This document shows, piece after piece, positions 20,544 to 30,800 of a stretch of 64,000 nucleotides of DNA (the first letter of the stretch is position 1; each line of letters opens with the position of its first letter). The stretch comes from Rhizaria sp. SCN 62-66 (Eukaryota; Rhizaria, unplaced). The translations under genes were made by a program, and so were the position numbers. The DNA lies in NCBI GenBank assembly GCA_001724265.1, contig MEDY01000021.1, forward strand, positions 62,001 through 126,000, read 5' to 3'. Under the pieces are notes generated by a model that saw nothing but the letters and a program-made list of their open reading frames with translations, searched no databases and was not told where the DNA came from.

Positions 20544-22181
20544 ACCACTGCTATTACCAATGGCCTGCGTGCGGCGAGGACGCGAGAGCGCGCCTTCTTC
20601 GGCGGCCGTGATGGCCGCCTTGACGCCCGCCACCAGCGCGGCCTGCGCGATAATCGCGGCCTCGTAACGCTCACGCTCGATGCGCTCGCGCTCGCGCTGC
20701 GACTCGCGCTCCTGCCGCAGCCGCATGCGGCGCGCCTCAGTCACCGCGCGGTCGCGGGCTTCACGCGCCTCGGCGTCGGCCTTCTCCCTGGCCTCGCGCT
20801 CCTCGCGCTCCTTGCGCACACGCTCCTCGCGGGCGCGCTCGAGCCGCTCCTTGGCGGCCGCGCTGGCGCTCGCGAGCGCGCTGGCCTGCGCGCTCGACGC
20901 GGCGACGGCGGCGTTGTCGTCGTCCTTGCGGCCGGCCTCGGACTCGGCGCGCACGCGGGAGCGGCCCGCGCGCGCGTCCTTGTCCTTGGCGTCCTTGTCC
21001 TTGGCGTCCTTGTCTTTGCTGCTGCTGTCATCACGGTCACGCTCCCGCTCATTGCGCTCACGCCCACGGTCCCGCTCGGCGCGCGCCGCGGCCGCCTTGG
21101 CACGGGCCTCAGCTTTAGCCTCGGCCTCAGCCTTCGCGGCCGCCTCCGCTTCCGCCTTAGCCTTGGCCTTGGAGGCCTCGATGCGGGCCTTCGCAGCGTC
21201 AGCATCAGCCTTCGCCTTGGCCTTAGCCTCCGCGTCGGCCTTGGCCTTGGCCTCAGCCTTGGCGTCGGCCTCCGCCTTGACCTTAGCCTTAGCGGCGGCC
21301 TCGGCGGCGACCTTCTCAGCCTTCTTCGCAGCCTCAGCCGCCGCCTTCTCAGCGGCAGCGGCGGCCTTCGCGGCCTCGGCGGCGGCCTTGTCGGCGGCGG
21401 CGCGGCGGCGCGCCTCTTCCTCGGCCTCGATTTGCTCTGCCACGGGCCCCGAGCCGCGGATGGCGCGGAGCTCCACGCGGTCGTCCTCCTCGGGCCGCAC
21501 GTCCTCCTCGATCTCAATCTCACCGCTGTTGCTGCCACTTGCAGTCGCAGTGTTGCTGATGCTATTGTTATTCGCAGCAGAAGGCTTGGTGTTGGCAGCA
21601 ACAGCGGCGGGCTTCGTGGCGGCACTGGCAGCGGGCTGCTTGGTACCGGCAGCACCGGCGGCGGCGGCGGCGGCGGCGGGCTTTGTCGCACTGGAAGGCT
21701 TCGTACTAGCAGCAGCAGCAGCAGTGGACGCAGCGGGCTTAGTGTTTGCGTTCGAATTTGCGTTGGCGTTAGAGCTGTTCGCTGTAGCGCCGACGGGCTT
21801 CTTGGCGGCCTCGATAGCAGCCGCCATGCCGCCCGCCGTAGCCATAGCGGACTTGGCACTCGGCTTGGGCTTGGACTTGCTGTCGTCATCGTCAAGCTCC
21901 AGGTCAGACTCAAGCGCGAAATCGTCGCCGTACTCTTCGTCCACACTCGCACTGCTGGTCTTGGTGACAGAACTGACACCAGTCGTCGCAGCGGCAGCCG
22001 TGTTGCCGCTCTCCTTGCCCTCCGCAACCTCATGCGCACTCGCACCAGCTCCAGCGCTCGCGCTAGAATTAGCGGCGGCGGTGGATTTGGCGTTGGCGTT
22101 GGCCGGGGCTGAAGCCTTGCGCGGACTAGGGTTGGCGCTTGACGACGGGCCAGCGGGCTGCGTGGGCTTGAGGTGAGTCGC

Positions 22182-22218
<37 letters not shown>

Positions 22219-24308
22219 GCTTGAGCAGGGAGATCCTCAGGAACCGCGATAGGGCTCTTCATCTTAGCGTTGTTGCTGTTAGACTGCGCGGAGGCAGAGT
22301 CGAGCTCAGGAACTTCCTCAATATCATCGGTCATCGCCATACCACCAGCCGCAGCCGCAGCAGCCGTGTTGTTGCTGTTGTTGGTGTGGTTGACCGCGGT
22401 GACGAGCGCAATATCCTCAGGCAAGTCGGGAGTCATGCCGCGACTCTCCTTGCGCTCAGTCACACTCACATTCACGCCAGCGCCAGCCCTGGCAGCAGGC
22501 GCGTTGTTGTCGCCGGCAACGGTCTGCTGTTGAGAGGCAGAGCTGTCGACAAGCGCGCTCTCGGGAATATCATGCGGGTCAAATGTTCCGTACACTTGGG
22601 CCGACGGCACGCCGAACGCGAACAAGAACTGCGCCTCCGACACCGCGACTTTGGCCCGGTTCACAGCGCTGTTTTGCGCAGTGGCAAAGAACTCGGGGAA
22701 ATACCCTTCCCGCACCTTCGCCGACCCGGTCAAAAACGCGGTCAACGCGGTCGCGCCCGAGATTAGGAACGCCTTGACGGCCTGCTGCGCGGCATCACCG
22801 GCGCTCATCCCACTGTTGTTGCCCGCGGTGAGCGGCGCGACGCGACCGAAGCGCTCTTGCGCGTCGAGCCCTGACTGGACGAACGCGCGCACGGCGTTCT
22901 CAGTCGCCATGCCGGGGCCAGCGGAAGGGTCTTCGGCCGCGATGGCGCCAAAAAGCCCTGCCAGGCGCTCTGCCTTGGCCATGAGCCACTGCAGACACAG
23001 CGCGGATGCGAGGTCGCCCAAAGTTAAGCCGCCGCTGGAGACAGCGGCCGCGGCAGCGTTGTTGCTGCGGGAGAGCAGAGTGTCCTTGGCGGCGGCGACA
23101 CGGCGCAGCTGCTTGAGGCCGGCGACCGTGGGGGCCTGCTTCGCCTTGCTCAGCAGCGCATCCAGCGTCGCCACACTAACCACCGCGTTGTTACTGTTGC
23201 CATACGCGCCGGCACTGTTTGCGGTAGCGGCGGCGGCGTTGAGCTGCGCGAGACAGGCGCGCGCGTGTGTGATATAGGGCGTGAGCGATGCGAGGTCGGC
23301 GGCCGCGTGCGCCAGCCTGGCCGCGACGGCGCCGGTGACGGGCCTCAGGGAAAGCGCGAGGTACGGCGCCGAGTCCGAGAGGAACGACACAGCCGCCGCG
23401 GTGCCCGACGATGGCGGCTGGAGGAAAGGGTGGCGCAGCGCCTCGGCCGCGGTGAGGCGCACGACGGTGTCGTTCTTGAGCAGCGCGGTGATAAGGTCGC
23501 GGGCCGACTGTGAGCACGGCTGGTTGAGGGGAAAAAAAGGGCCACGGCCGGGGCGCGTTTCGGGGAAGAAACCGGCCTGGAGCTGCTGATGAATCAGCGG
23601 CGAGTCGAGGTCATCGGCGTCGAAGGGCGCAAAACCGAAGAGCATAATGAAGATGAGGACGCCGACGGCCCACAGGTCGCAGTGGTAGGTGTACGCGCCC
23701 TGGAGAACCTCTGGGGCGATGTAATATGGGGTACCTGTGACATCGCGGAAACAGTTGCCAGGGTGGCAGAACTTGGCGAGTCCGAAGTCGATGAGTTTGA
23801 TCTCCGAGTCGGCCTCCGGGGTCGCAAAAAGGATATTGTCGGGCTTGAGATCGCAGTGCGCGATGCCCTTAGAGTGCATATGCGCGACTGCGGCGACCAT
23901 CTCACGCGCGATCACCCGTGTCTGCTTCTCTGAGAACGTACCAACCTCGGTAAGCCGGTCGAGAAGCTCGCCGCCATAGCAGGGCTCCATGACAATGTGC
24001 ACGTGCGTCTCGCTCTCGCCCGTCTCGACCCAGCGAACCAGATGGGGGTGCGCGAGCTCGCTCATGACGAGCAGCTCAGACCGCAGAGACTCGAGGTCTT
24101 CGTCAGTTAACGCGGCCTTATCGATAACTTTGATCGCGACCTTAGCGCCAGACGCCTTGTCGCGCGCCAGCACAGCGTAACCGTACGCACCGGGGCGACC
24201 AAGCTCGCGCTCTGTGACGTAGCGGTCTTCGAGACGCAGGGACGGGTCGCCCCCTGCCCAGACGCGCCAGTGGGCGGTGCCGGGCGGGCGAGGCTCGGCA
24301 GAGGCCAT
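19578..24308 (-). CDS. CAMK/CDPK-like protein kinase with very long low-complexity tail
   Basis: 1,576 residues from the ATG at 24308. The kinase domain spans about residues 30-290: VAIK (Lys60), Glu78 in helix C, HCDLKPDN (151-158), DFG (174-176), GTPYYIAPE (192-200). The sequence after DFG and around CDLWAVGVL is CDPK/CAMK-like. No EF hands follow, so calcium control would be indirect. Two oddities: the HRD arginine is Cys152 (a non-RD kinase), and the Gly loop carries an extra residue (GRPGAYG). The remaining 1,280 residues are Ala/Ser/Asn-rich with two Gln runs, a Lys/Glu/Ala helix (about 960-1200) and two copies of an RPPFEV motif, one at the very C-terminus. The frame is open up to 24524, but that part looks like leader and may contain an intron (GTATGT ... 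TTTAG). Confidence 0.82.
22183..22217 (-). repeat. CAG/CTG trinucleotide run (Gln tract) in the kinase gene
   Basis: About twelve near-perfect CTG triplets on the plus strand, read as CAG on the coding strand, give a run of about twelve Gln. A second, shorter run lies near 20515-20541. Both are candidates for length variation between isolates. Confidence 0.85.
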
Positions 24309-25395
24309 AAGCTCGACGGGAAGCGCGGTCGCAGACGCGGGTGCGGAGGACAGAACAGAAAAAGGGGGCGGTGGGTGCGCGACAGCGATAAACGAGTCGG
24401 GAGCGAGTGTCGCTGAAGAAGAAGCTGGCTTGCTAAATGAACAGCATAGGAGAGTGGGGCAGACATGAAAAAGCGCAAGCACAACATACAATGGAGTCAG
24501 GTGAGGCCAAATGAACAAGAACAAACAAGGCTAGTATCAAAAAATACCCGTCGAGATGTAAGGGACGTTATAAGTGGCGAGGGTCCGCCGTGGGAAGTCC
24601 GGAAGTGGGGCTGGAGGAGTGCAGGTGACGCACAGCAACGGTCAATTTATGCGTCCTGTCACTTCGAGCGCTACCGGCTTCAGGCAACTATCCTAAAACA
24701 TAAAACCGCGCATACATGACATATTCTTCGCCCAAGACTCCCCGTTTCGAATTTGACGTCTCCGGTGGCGATATATCGAGCCCTGAAAGAGGCGCCCATT
24801 TGAACAACGAACCATCTCGCCCACCGGCCACCTTGACTCGGCCGCTGCCAGTCAGTAACGCTCGGTCGGTCAGTCGGTCAGTCGGGCTTAATTTCGAGAC
24901 GAGGCTCGTGGCAGGTCGGCTGGGTCTGAGAGGCCGAGCGGCTCAGAGGCTATTCGCGTTCTAAAAAGCACGATTATCTCGACGTTTTGTTCGTCAAGTT
25001 GCGTTAATTATTCTGCATAGCATTTGATTTGTAGGTTAACGCATCGTTCGATTTGGGCTTTGCTACTGCTTCTTGTTTGGTGTCTATATGCGTGTCGTTT
25101 TGTGATCCTGTCACGTAGCTCCTTCCTCCCCTTGAGACCCGGCGTTTTGCTTCTGCAGCACAATTAAACTCACATCTTTGCTTTTCAATTTAAGCGTATA
25201 CTCTATAAACGTTGCTCTGGCTACTGGTTCTTGTACGTATATCCTTATCACAACTTGATGTGACTCACAATCTCTGCTGCCCCTACGCCGCCCCCGCTTT
25301 GCGTTTCTTCTCTTGACAGCATCTGACCCCACCACACATTACAGCAGAGCATTCTCGAGCCCTTCAAAGCGATCACACGCTCCGTCATTGCAGCC
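24309..25395. promoter_or_regulatory. Divergent intergenic region between kinase and F-BAR genes
   Basis: About 1.1 kb between genes transcribed away from each other, so both promoters must lie here. A short GGTC/AGTC tandem motif occurs at 24863-24886. The 24309-24524 part continues the kinase frame but looks like leader. The right end holds a candidate leader intron at 25233-25319. Confidence 0.45.
25233..25319 (+). other. Candidate 5' leader intron of the F-BAR gene
   Basis: GTACGT at 25233 matches the donor used by four of the five secure introns in the window. The stretch ends in TTTCTTCTCTTGACAG at 25319, 77 nt upstream of the ATG. Length 87 nt. No coding evidence supports it since it would lie in the leader. 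Confidence 0.45.
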
Positions 25396-27309
25396 ATGTC
25401 GTCCGAACCTGAGAACGTGCAGGTCCCGTTCCAGGATCTGTTTGCGTCGTCTCTGCGCCACCAGCTTCCCGCGCTCGTCGAGCAAGTCGACACGGGCCTT
25501 TACGCGCTCAAGCGCTACGCATACTACCTGCAGAAGATGTGCCTGATGAAGAAGCCCGCGCTGACGGAAATGCTCAAGGCGACGGAGCACGAGGCCGACA
25601 AGAAGACGCGCGTGGAGAAAGACCGCATGCAGAACCACGTCGCTGCCTACCGCCGCGTGCAAGACGTGTTTTTCACGATGCTCACCGACGAGTCGCGCTT
25701 TGTCACGGCCGTGAACGAAACCGTCGCCGAGCCGCTGCTGGCGTGGCACAAGACGGCCGAGAAGCGCCGCGACGCACTCATCAAGCGCGAGCAACAGCTC
25801 AGCAAGGACCTCAAGGACATGCATGCGCGCGTCACTTCCGCGCGCTCCAACGCGCACAAGCAGTGGGCGTCGCTGCAGGCGGCACACAAGGACCTGTTGA
25901 AGCTGCACGACGCCGTCCGCACGGGTCGCAAGGGTGCGGACAAGGACGTCCCGCCCGCCGAGAAGCGTGTCGAGAAGGAGCGCGCGCGCACCGAGCAGCT
26001 TTTCGCGCTGCTCGAGACGACCGTGACGCAGGGCAACGCGTTCCAGTCCACACAGTGGGACAAGGAGCTGCCGGCGCTCGTGCAGGACTGGGAGAAGCTC
26101 GAGGTGGAGCGGCTCCAGATGCTTGGCTCGCACATGGCCATCTTCTCCCGTCTCCAGCTCCAGCTCGTAGCGCCGCTGCCCAACTGCGCCGCGTCCGTCG
26201 CGGAGGACGTCGCCGCGCTCGACGGCAAGAGTGAGATGCGCGACTTCGCCGCCGCGGCCCTGCGCGAGTACGGGCCCCCCATGCCGCCCGCCGCGATCCC
26301 CGTCCAGCTCCCGTGCTCCGCCGCTACACTGCAGGCCGACGATGTCGCGCTCCCCGCGCTGCTCGCGATGGAGCTCCCCGCCGCGGTCGCGATGCGCGAG
26401 CAAGAGCTCGCCAACGGCGGCAGCGGCGCCGGTGCCGGTGGGAGCACCGGGGGCCGCGTGTCGTTCGCGACCGGGCAGCAGGCGGCCATGTCGCCCTTCG
26501 GCCCCGGCGCCAGCGACGATGATTTCTCCCGCATCAACGCCGTGGCGCCGCCACCTATGCGTCCCCCGCCGCCGACCAACCGCCCCTCGGTTCCGCCCCC
26601 CGTCAACACGAGCTACGCCAACAACGTCCCCACTGGCTATGCTGGCAGCGCAGGTGTGTCGCCGTCCCCCCCGCCGCTGGCGGCCCCTGGCTTCGCTCCG
26701 GGCCCCAGCGGCAGCGGTGGTTACTCCCCGGCAGTGGTTGCGCCTGTTCCGTCACTCGGCACGCTCCCGCCCCCGCCGCGCTCAGCGGCTGCCTCCACGT
26801 CCGCCATCGCTGCGGCCGCGCCGCCCGTGGGGTACCCGGCGCTGCCGCCCCAGTTCGGCACCCGGGCCGGCTCCACCGGGGGTGCTGGACCGCCGCCGCT
26901 GCCTAACGGCTTCGGCGCTGGCGCCGCTCCGCCCCCGCTGCCTCCCTCGTTCGCCCCCGTTGCGCCCCCTGTCGCCCCTGTCGTCGCCGCCCCCGCGCCC
27001 GCGCCCGAGCCTCAGAATGAGCCGGAGCCCGCGGCCGCAGCGCCCGCGGCGGCCGAGAGTGTGAGCGCGACGGCCAGCATCCCGGGCTTCGGTACCCATG
27101 GTGCCGTGTACTACGTCCGCGGCGTCTACGACTTCGCCTCCGAGGACCCCGAAGACGCGGCCTTCCCCGCAGGCTCCACGCTCGCGGTGCTTGACGACAC
27201 CGGTGCGTCGGCCGGTGAGGGCTGGCTCAAGGGCGCGATCGTGGCGGAGGATGGCAGTCTCGGTAAGGTTGGCACGTTCCCGTCCAACTACATCGAGCTC
27301 ATTGAGTAA
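25396..27309 (+). CDS. F-BAR domain protein with C-terminal SH3
   Basis: 637 residues, no intron in the coding part. Residues about 10-275 form an F-BAR (FCH plus coiled coil) membrane-bending module: FQDLFASSLRHQLPALVEQVDTG, then long charged helices with LQKMCLMKKPALTEML, AWHKTAEKRRDALIKREQQL and VQDWEKLEVERLQML. A Pro/Ala/Gly-rich linker (about 290-565) carries many PPPPxxP-type SH3 and profilin ligand sites. The C-terminal SH3 (about 572-637) has GVYDF, GWLKG (second Trp of the WW pair is Leu) and GTFPSNYIE. In other eukaryotes such proteins (PSTPIP, syndapin, Cdc15/Imp2 types) shape membranes and recruit actin nucleators in endocytosis or cytokinesis. That role is likely here by domain order. 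The ATG at 25396 is the first one followed by a recognisable F-BAR start. Confidence 0.88.
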   Translation: MSSEPENVQVPFQDLFASSLRHQLPALVEQVDTGLYALKRYAYYLQKMCLMKKPALTEMLKATEHEADKKTRVEKDRMQNHVAAYRRVQDVFFTMLTDESRFVTAVNETVAEPLLAWHKTAEKRRDALIKREQQLSKDLKDMHARVTSARSNAHKQWASLQAAHKDLLKLHDAVRTGRKGADKDVPPAEKRVEKERARTEQLFALLETTVTQGNAFQSTQWDKELPALVQDWEKLEVERLQMLGSHMAIFSRLQLQLVAPLPNCAASVAEDVAALDGKSEMRDFAAAALREYGPPMPPAAIPVQLPCSAATLQADDVALPALLAMELPAAVAMREQELANGGSGAGAGGSTGGRVSFATGQQAAMSPFGPGASDDDFSRINAVAPPPMRPPPPTNRPSVPPPVNTSYANNVPTGYAGSAGVSPSPPPLAAPGFAPGPSGSGGYSPAVVAPVPSLGTLPPPPRSAAASTSAIAAAAPPVGYPALPPQFGTRAGSTGGAGPPPLPNGFGAGAAPPPLPPSFAPVAPPVAPVVAAPAPAPEPQNEPEPAAAAPAAAESVSATASIPGFGTHGAVYYVRGVYDFASEDPEDAAFPAGSTLAVLDDTGASAGEGWLKGAIVAEDGSLGKVGTFPSNYIELIE

Positions 27310-27873
27310 AACGGGAGCAGCCAATCATATCAACTTTTTGTATAGTAAGTTTTGTAGAGTTCATTTTTTTAAAATATGAGTAGAGTTTTTTAACCCAGGG
27401 CGCGGTCGGTCAATGAGGCTTTTGCGTGGCTGCGCGTGTACACATATCCACTTAAGCAAGCAAAACACGCAAAAGCAATGAACTGGCAACCACATTTTTT
27501 TAATAGCCATGTTTAAAACAGCAGTATGGGAAGTAGAAGGAGTTTTACGACGCACGTGTGAAGTATTAGAGTACGTTCATAGCGCGATACACATGATAAT
27601 CTTTCATCAACGTGATAAGTGATCGTATGCTGCTATATTTGCGGTAAAGTAGGAATTTGTGGTTCGGACCGGTACTCGATGACAGAGCAGCCAAGGAAGG
27701 GACGCCAAGATTTTCTCTAACGCAGATCTCCGTATTTTGATCGTCAGTTTGTTTTATTATACTGTATTTCAAGTTATCACAGACAATAGCTTTATTCTAA
27801 CTTTACTTTAGCCATTGATTTGTTCGGCGTCAAGTAGACTGACTTGAAGATTGACGTGGGTTTCCGCCCCCCA
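27310..27873. other. Intergenic region between F-BAR and TPS genes
   Basis: AT-rich gap between two genes on the plus strand; 3' UTR of one and promoter plus leader of the next. No gene recognised. A TTG at 27844 is in frame with the TPS but is not a plausible start. Confidence 0.5.
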
Positions 27874-30800
27874 ATGCCCTTCTCTCCACGACTCCTCTCG
27901 GGAGCATCGACCCCTGCAGGATCACCACGCCCCGGCACTGCGCCGCGTCTTATTGTTGTTGCTAACAGGCTACCGCTTACTGCAACCTTTATTCCCCCTC
28001 AACCGCACTCAAGTGCTGGTAAACTGACACCAGTCGTCTCAGCCCCTCCTGCACATGCGCCAGCAGCGCCCCACAGCAACGCGCCTGCCACAAGCACGAG
28101 GTTCCCCACATACGGAGCTGAAGACGTCTCGCCCCCTGTGTCACCGTACGCATCTCGCTCGTACACAACGCAGCACGCCTTTGCCTGCTGCTTCAACTCA
28201 GACGGAACGCTCATCGCGCACCAAGAGCAAGCATCATCATCAAGCTCACGTTCGAGCTCAGACGATTTTGCAACAAAAGCCCTCGGCCTCTCTTTGTCCG
28301 TGCCTACAGTAAGCTCACAACAAGATGGTGCTGGCGCAACTCTTAAAGATACGCGTAAAAACTCACATCAACCGAAGCTTCACCGTCGATCGCGCGACAG
28401 CGGCATTAGTGCGGGCACAACTGAAAGCGACAAAAAGCATGACGACGACGGCAACGACACCGATGGCGACAGCGTTGCCTCCCAAACTTTAAGTCGTAGT
28501 AAAGTTAAACAGCGGATTAATGCACGCACAAGCGGCAGTGACGGCGACAGTGACGGCGATATTGATAGCGATGCCGACGACGACGAGAGCGAGAGCGTCG
28601 CCGCCGCTGCTACTCCTGTAGCGTCAGTTGCCGTTCCAGGAGCACACTGGCACTTCAAGCGCAGCGACGGCGGGTTAGTCACTGCACTTAGTGCGCTCAC
28701 AGTTACACCGGACGCGTCCACTTCAAGCCCCTCTTCAGGCGGCAATGACAACACCAATTTAAACATCAGCACTATCAATAACAATTCAGCACAGCTTGCA
28801 AGCGTTGCTGAGGCAGCGCCCCCAGAGGGTTTCTCCGAGCTCCTCTGGGTTGGCTGGTGTGGAGCTGAAATTCCCCCAGCTGACTTTGTTGCCGTCTCGG
28901 CCGCCTTTGCCACACGGCAGTGCTCTCTGGTCCCTCTCTCGACCGAGCTTGCAGACGGGTATTACACTGGATTTGCGAACTCGCTGCTGTGGCCCGTGTT
29001 GCACAGCCAGCCTCCGCCAATCGCCGACGTGGCCGCGCACGGCGCTGCTTGGTGGCGCCACTACGTTGAGGCCAACGCTGCTTTTTCAACCGTCGTACTC
29101 AAGCTGTTGCGACCGGGCGACGTTGTGCTCGTGAACGACTACCACCTCTGCCTTGTTCCTGCGCTTTTAGCTGCAGCTGACCCGGCTGCGCGCGTCGGCT
29201 GGTTTCTGCATACGCCGTTTCCGCCGGCGTCATCGTTCTCCGCGCTGCCTTGGTCGCGTGCTCTACTTCGCGGCGTCCTGCGCGCGTCAGTCCTCGGCTT
29301 CCACACACCGGCGTACGCTGCAAACTTCCGCGCCGCAGTGCATCAGTTGCTCGGCGCGCCGCTGCCGTCACCGCACTATGTCGAGTATGCGCACTGTCTT
29401 GCGCACTTGCTTGCTGTGCCGGTCGGCATCGCGCCAGCAGCGCTTGATGCACGCCTCCGCACGCGTGCCGCACGAAAGCATCTCGTAATGCTGCGGCGCG
29501 CGTTTGCGGGCTGCGCGGTTGTGCTTGGCGTTGACCGGCTCGACACCATCAAGGGCATTCCGCACAAGTTGCTTGCGTTTGAAATGCTACTCGCTCGCAA
29601 ACCGCAGTTACGCGGCAAAGTCGCGTTGGTTCAGATTGTTGTGCCCTCACGCGCTGGCGTTGGCGACGTGACTGCGCTGGCGCACGAGTGCCACGAGCTT
29701 GCCGGCCGCGTCAACGGCCGCTTCGGCACTGTTGGATACTCACCTGTCACGCTGCTAGACCGCGGCGTTGCGCCAGCGCACTTGGCCGCGTTGTACCGCA
29801 CGGCTGCAGTGTGCTGCGTGGGATCAGTGCGCGATGGTATGAATCTGGTCGCTCTGGAGTACTTGGCTGCCCACCACTTAGGCAGGCTGCCGCTGCAGGC
29901 AAATGGCGAGCTCGCATTCATTGATGCGTGCGATAGCGCGATGACCAGTAGTCTTGACACAGATGCAACATTCGGCTTACATCAATGCACCAGCTGCTGC
30001 AATGAGATTGTGACCATCAGCAACACTGCGGCAGTCGAGCTCGCGCGGGCAATTGCGTTTGCGGCCGCCCCCACAGTCGCCGCAGCAGACCGTGCTGCGA
30101 CAATTGCGGCCGAGGCTGACGCAGCAGCTGCAGTGCGAGCTTCGACAAACATCGCCAGCGTCACAGACGAAGTTAGCCGGCCACCACAGCAGCTTGGAAG
30201 TGTGCCGGAGTGGCTGTGCGCGGGGTCTGACACAATGGGCTCCGGCACTGCTGACGCGCGCGCTCAGTGGGGACCTGGGGACTGTGACCCTGTTGGCGTA
30301 CTTGTTTTAAGCGAGAACGCAGGAGTCTACGGCGTACGTTTGAGCTTCTTTTTTTTACAAGCCCACACAGAACATATGAAGTATCGCAAGCGTTTATTGC
30401 CAAGAATCTGCACGTTTTCACTTTTTTCTTTTGCTAACTTTGCTTTTAATCTTGTTTTCTTGTCCTGAACAACGCAGACGCTGGGCAGCGGTGCAATCCC
30501 GCTGAACCCCTTTGATCCCGAGACAGCATCTGAAGCTCTATACACTGCACTTACACTGCCCCGCGGTGCACGCCTTGTCCGGCTGCGTCTGCTGGCGCCA
30601 ATAGTCCGCACACACACTGCAGCAGCGTGGGCACGGTCGTTCGTGACTGCAGTGCGGGTGACGCCGGCGCTCAGGTGCGGCAACGTCGGTGCACCGCCGC
30701 TGCCTGCGCCTGCTGTTGCCGCAGAAGTTGCAGAGGGTTTCCGTTGGCACATGCGCTTTGACACTGCTACTTGCGCTGAAAATACCCCTACGGCGACGCA

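Noticed and set aside
20412-22112. Long plus-strand frames over the kinase tail
   Set aside because: The kinase reading on the minus strand is continuous with a real kinase domain. The plus frames are Leu/Arg/Gly shadows.
22183-22217. CTG/CAG run as a microsatellite outside genes
   Set aside because: It is in frame in the kinase tail and codes for Gln, so it is listed as a coding repeat instead.
24309-24524. Upstream start of the kinase at 24524 with a hydrophobic N-terminus
   Set aside because: Composition changes to C/T-rich leader, a GTATGT...TTTAG pair is present, and the kinase fold needs nothing before 24308. Not excluded, but less likely.
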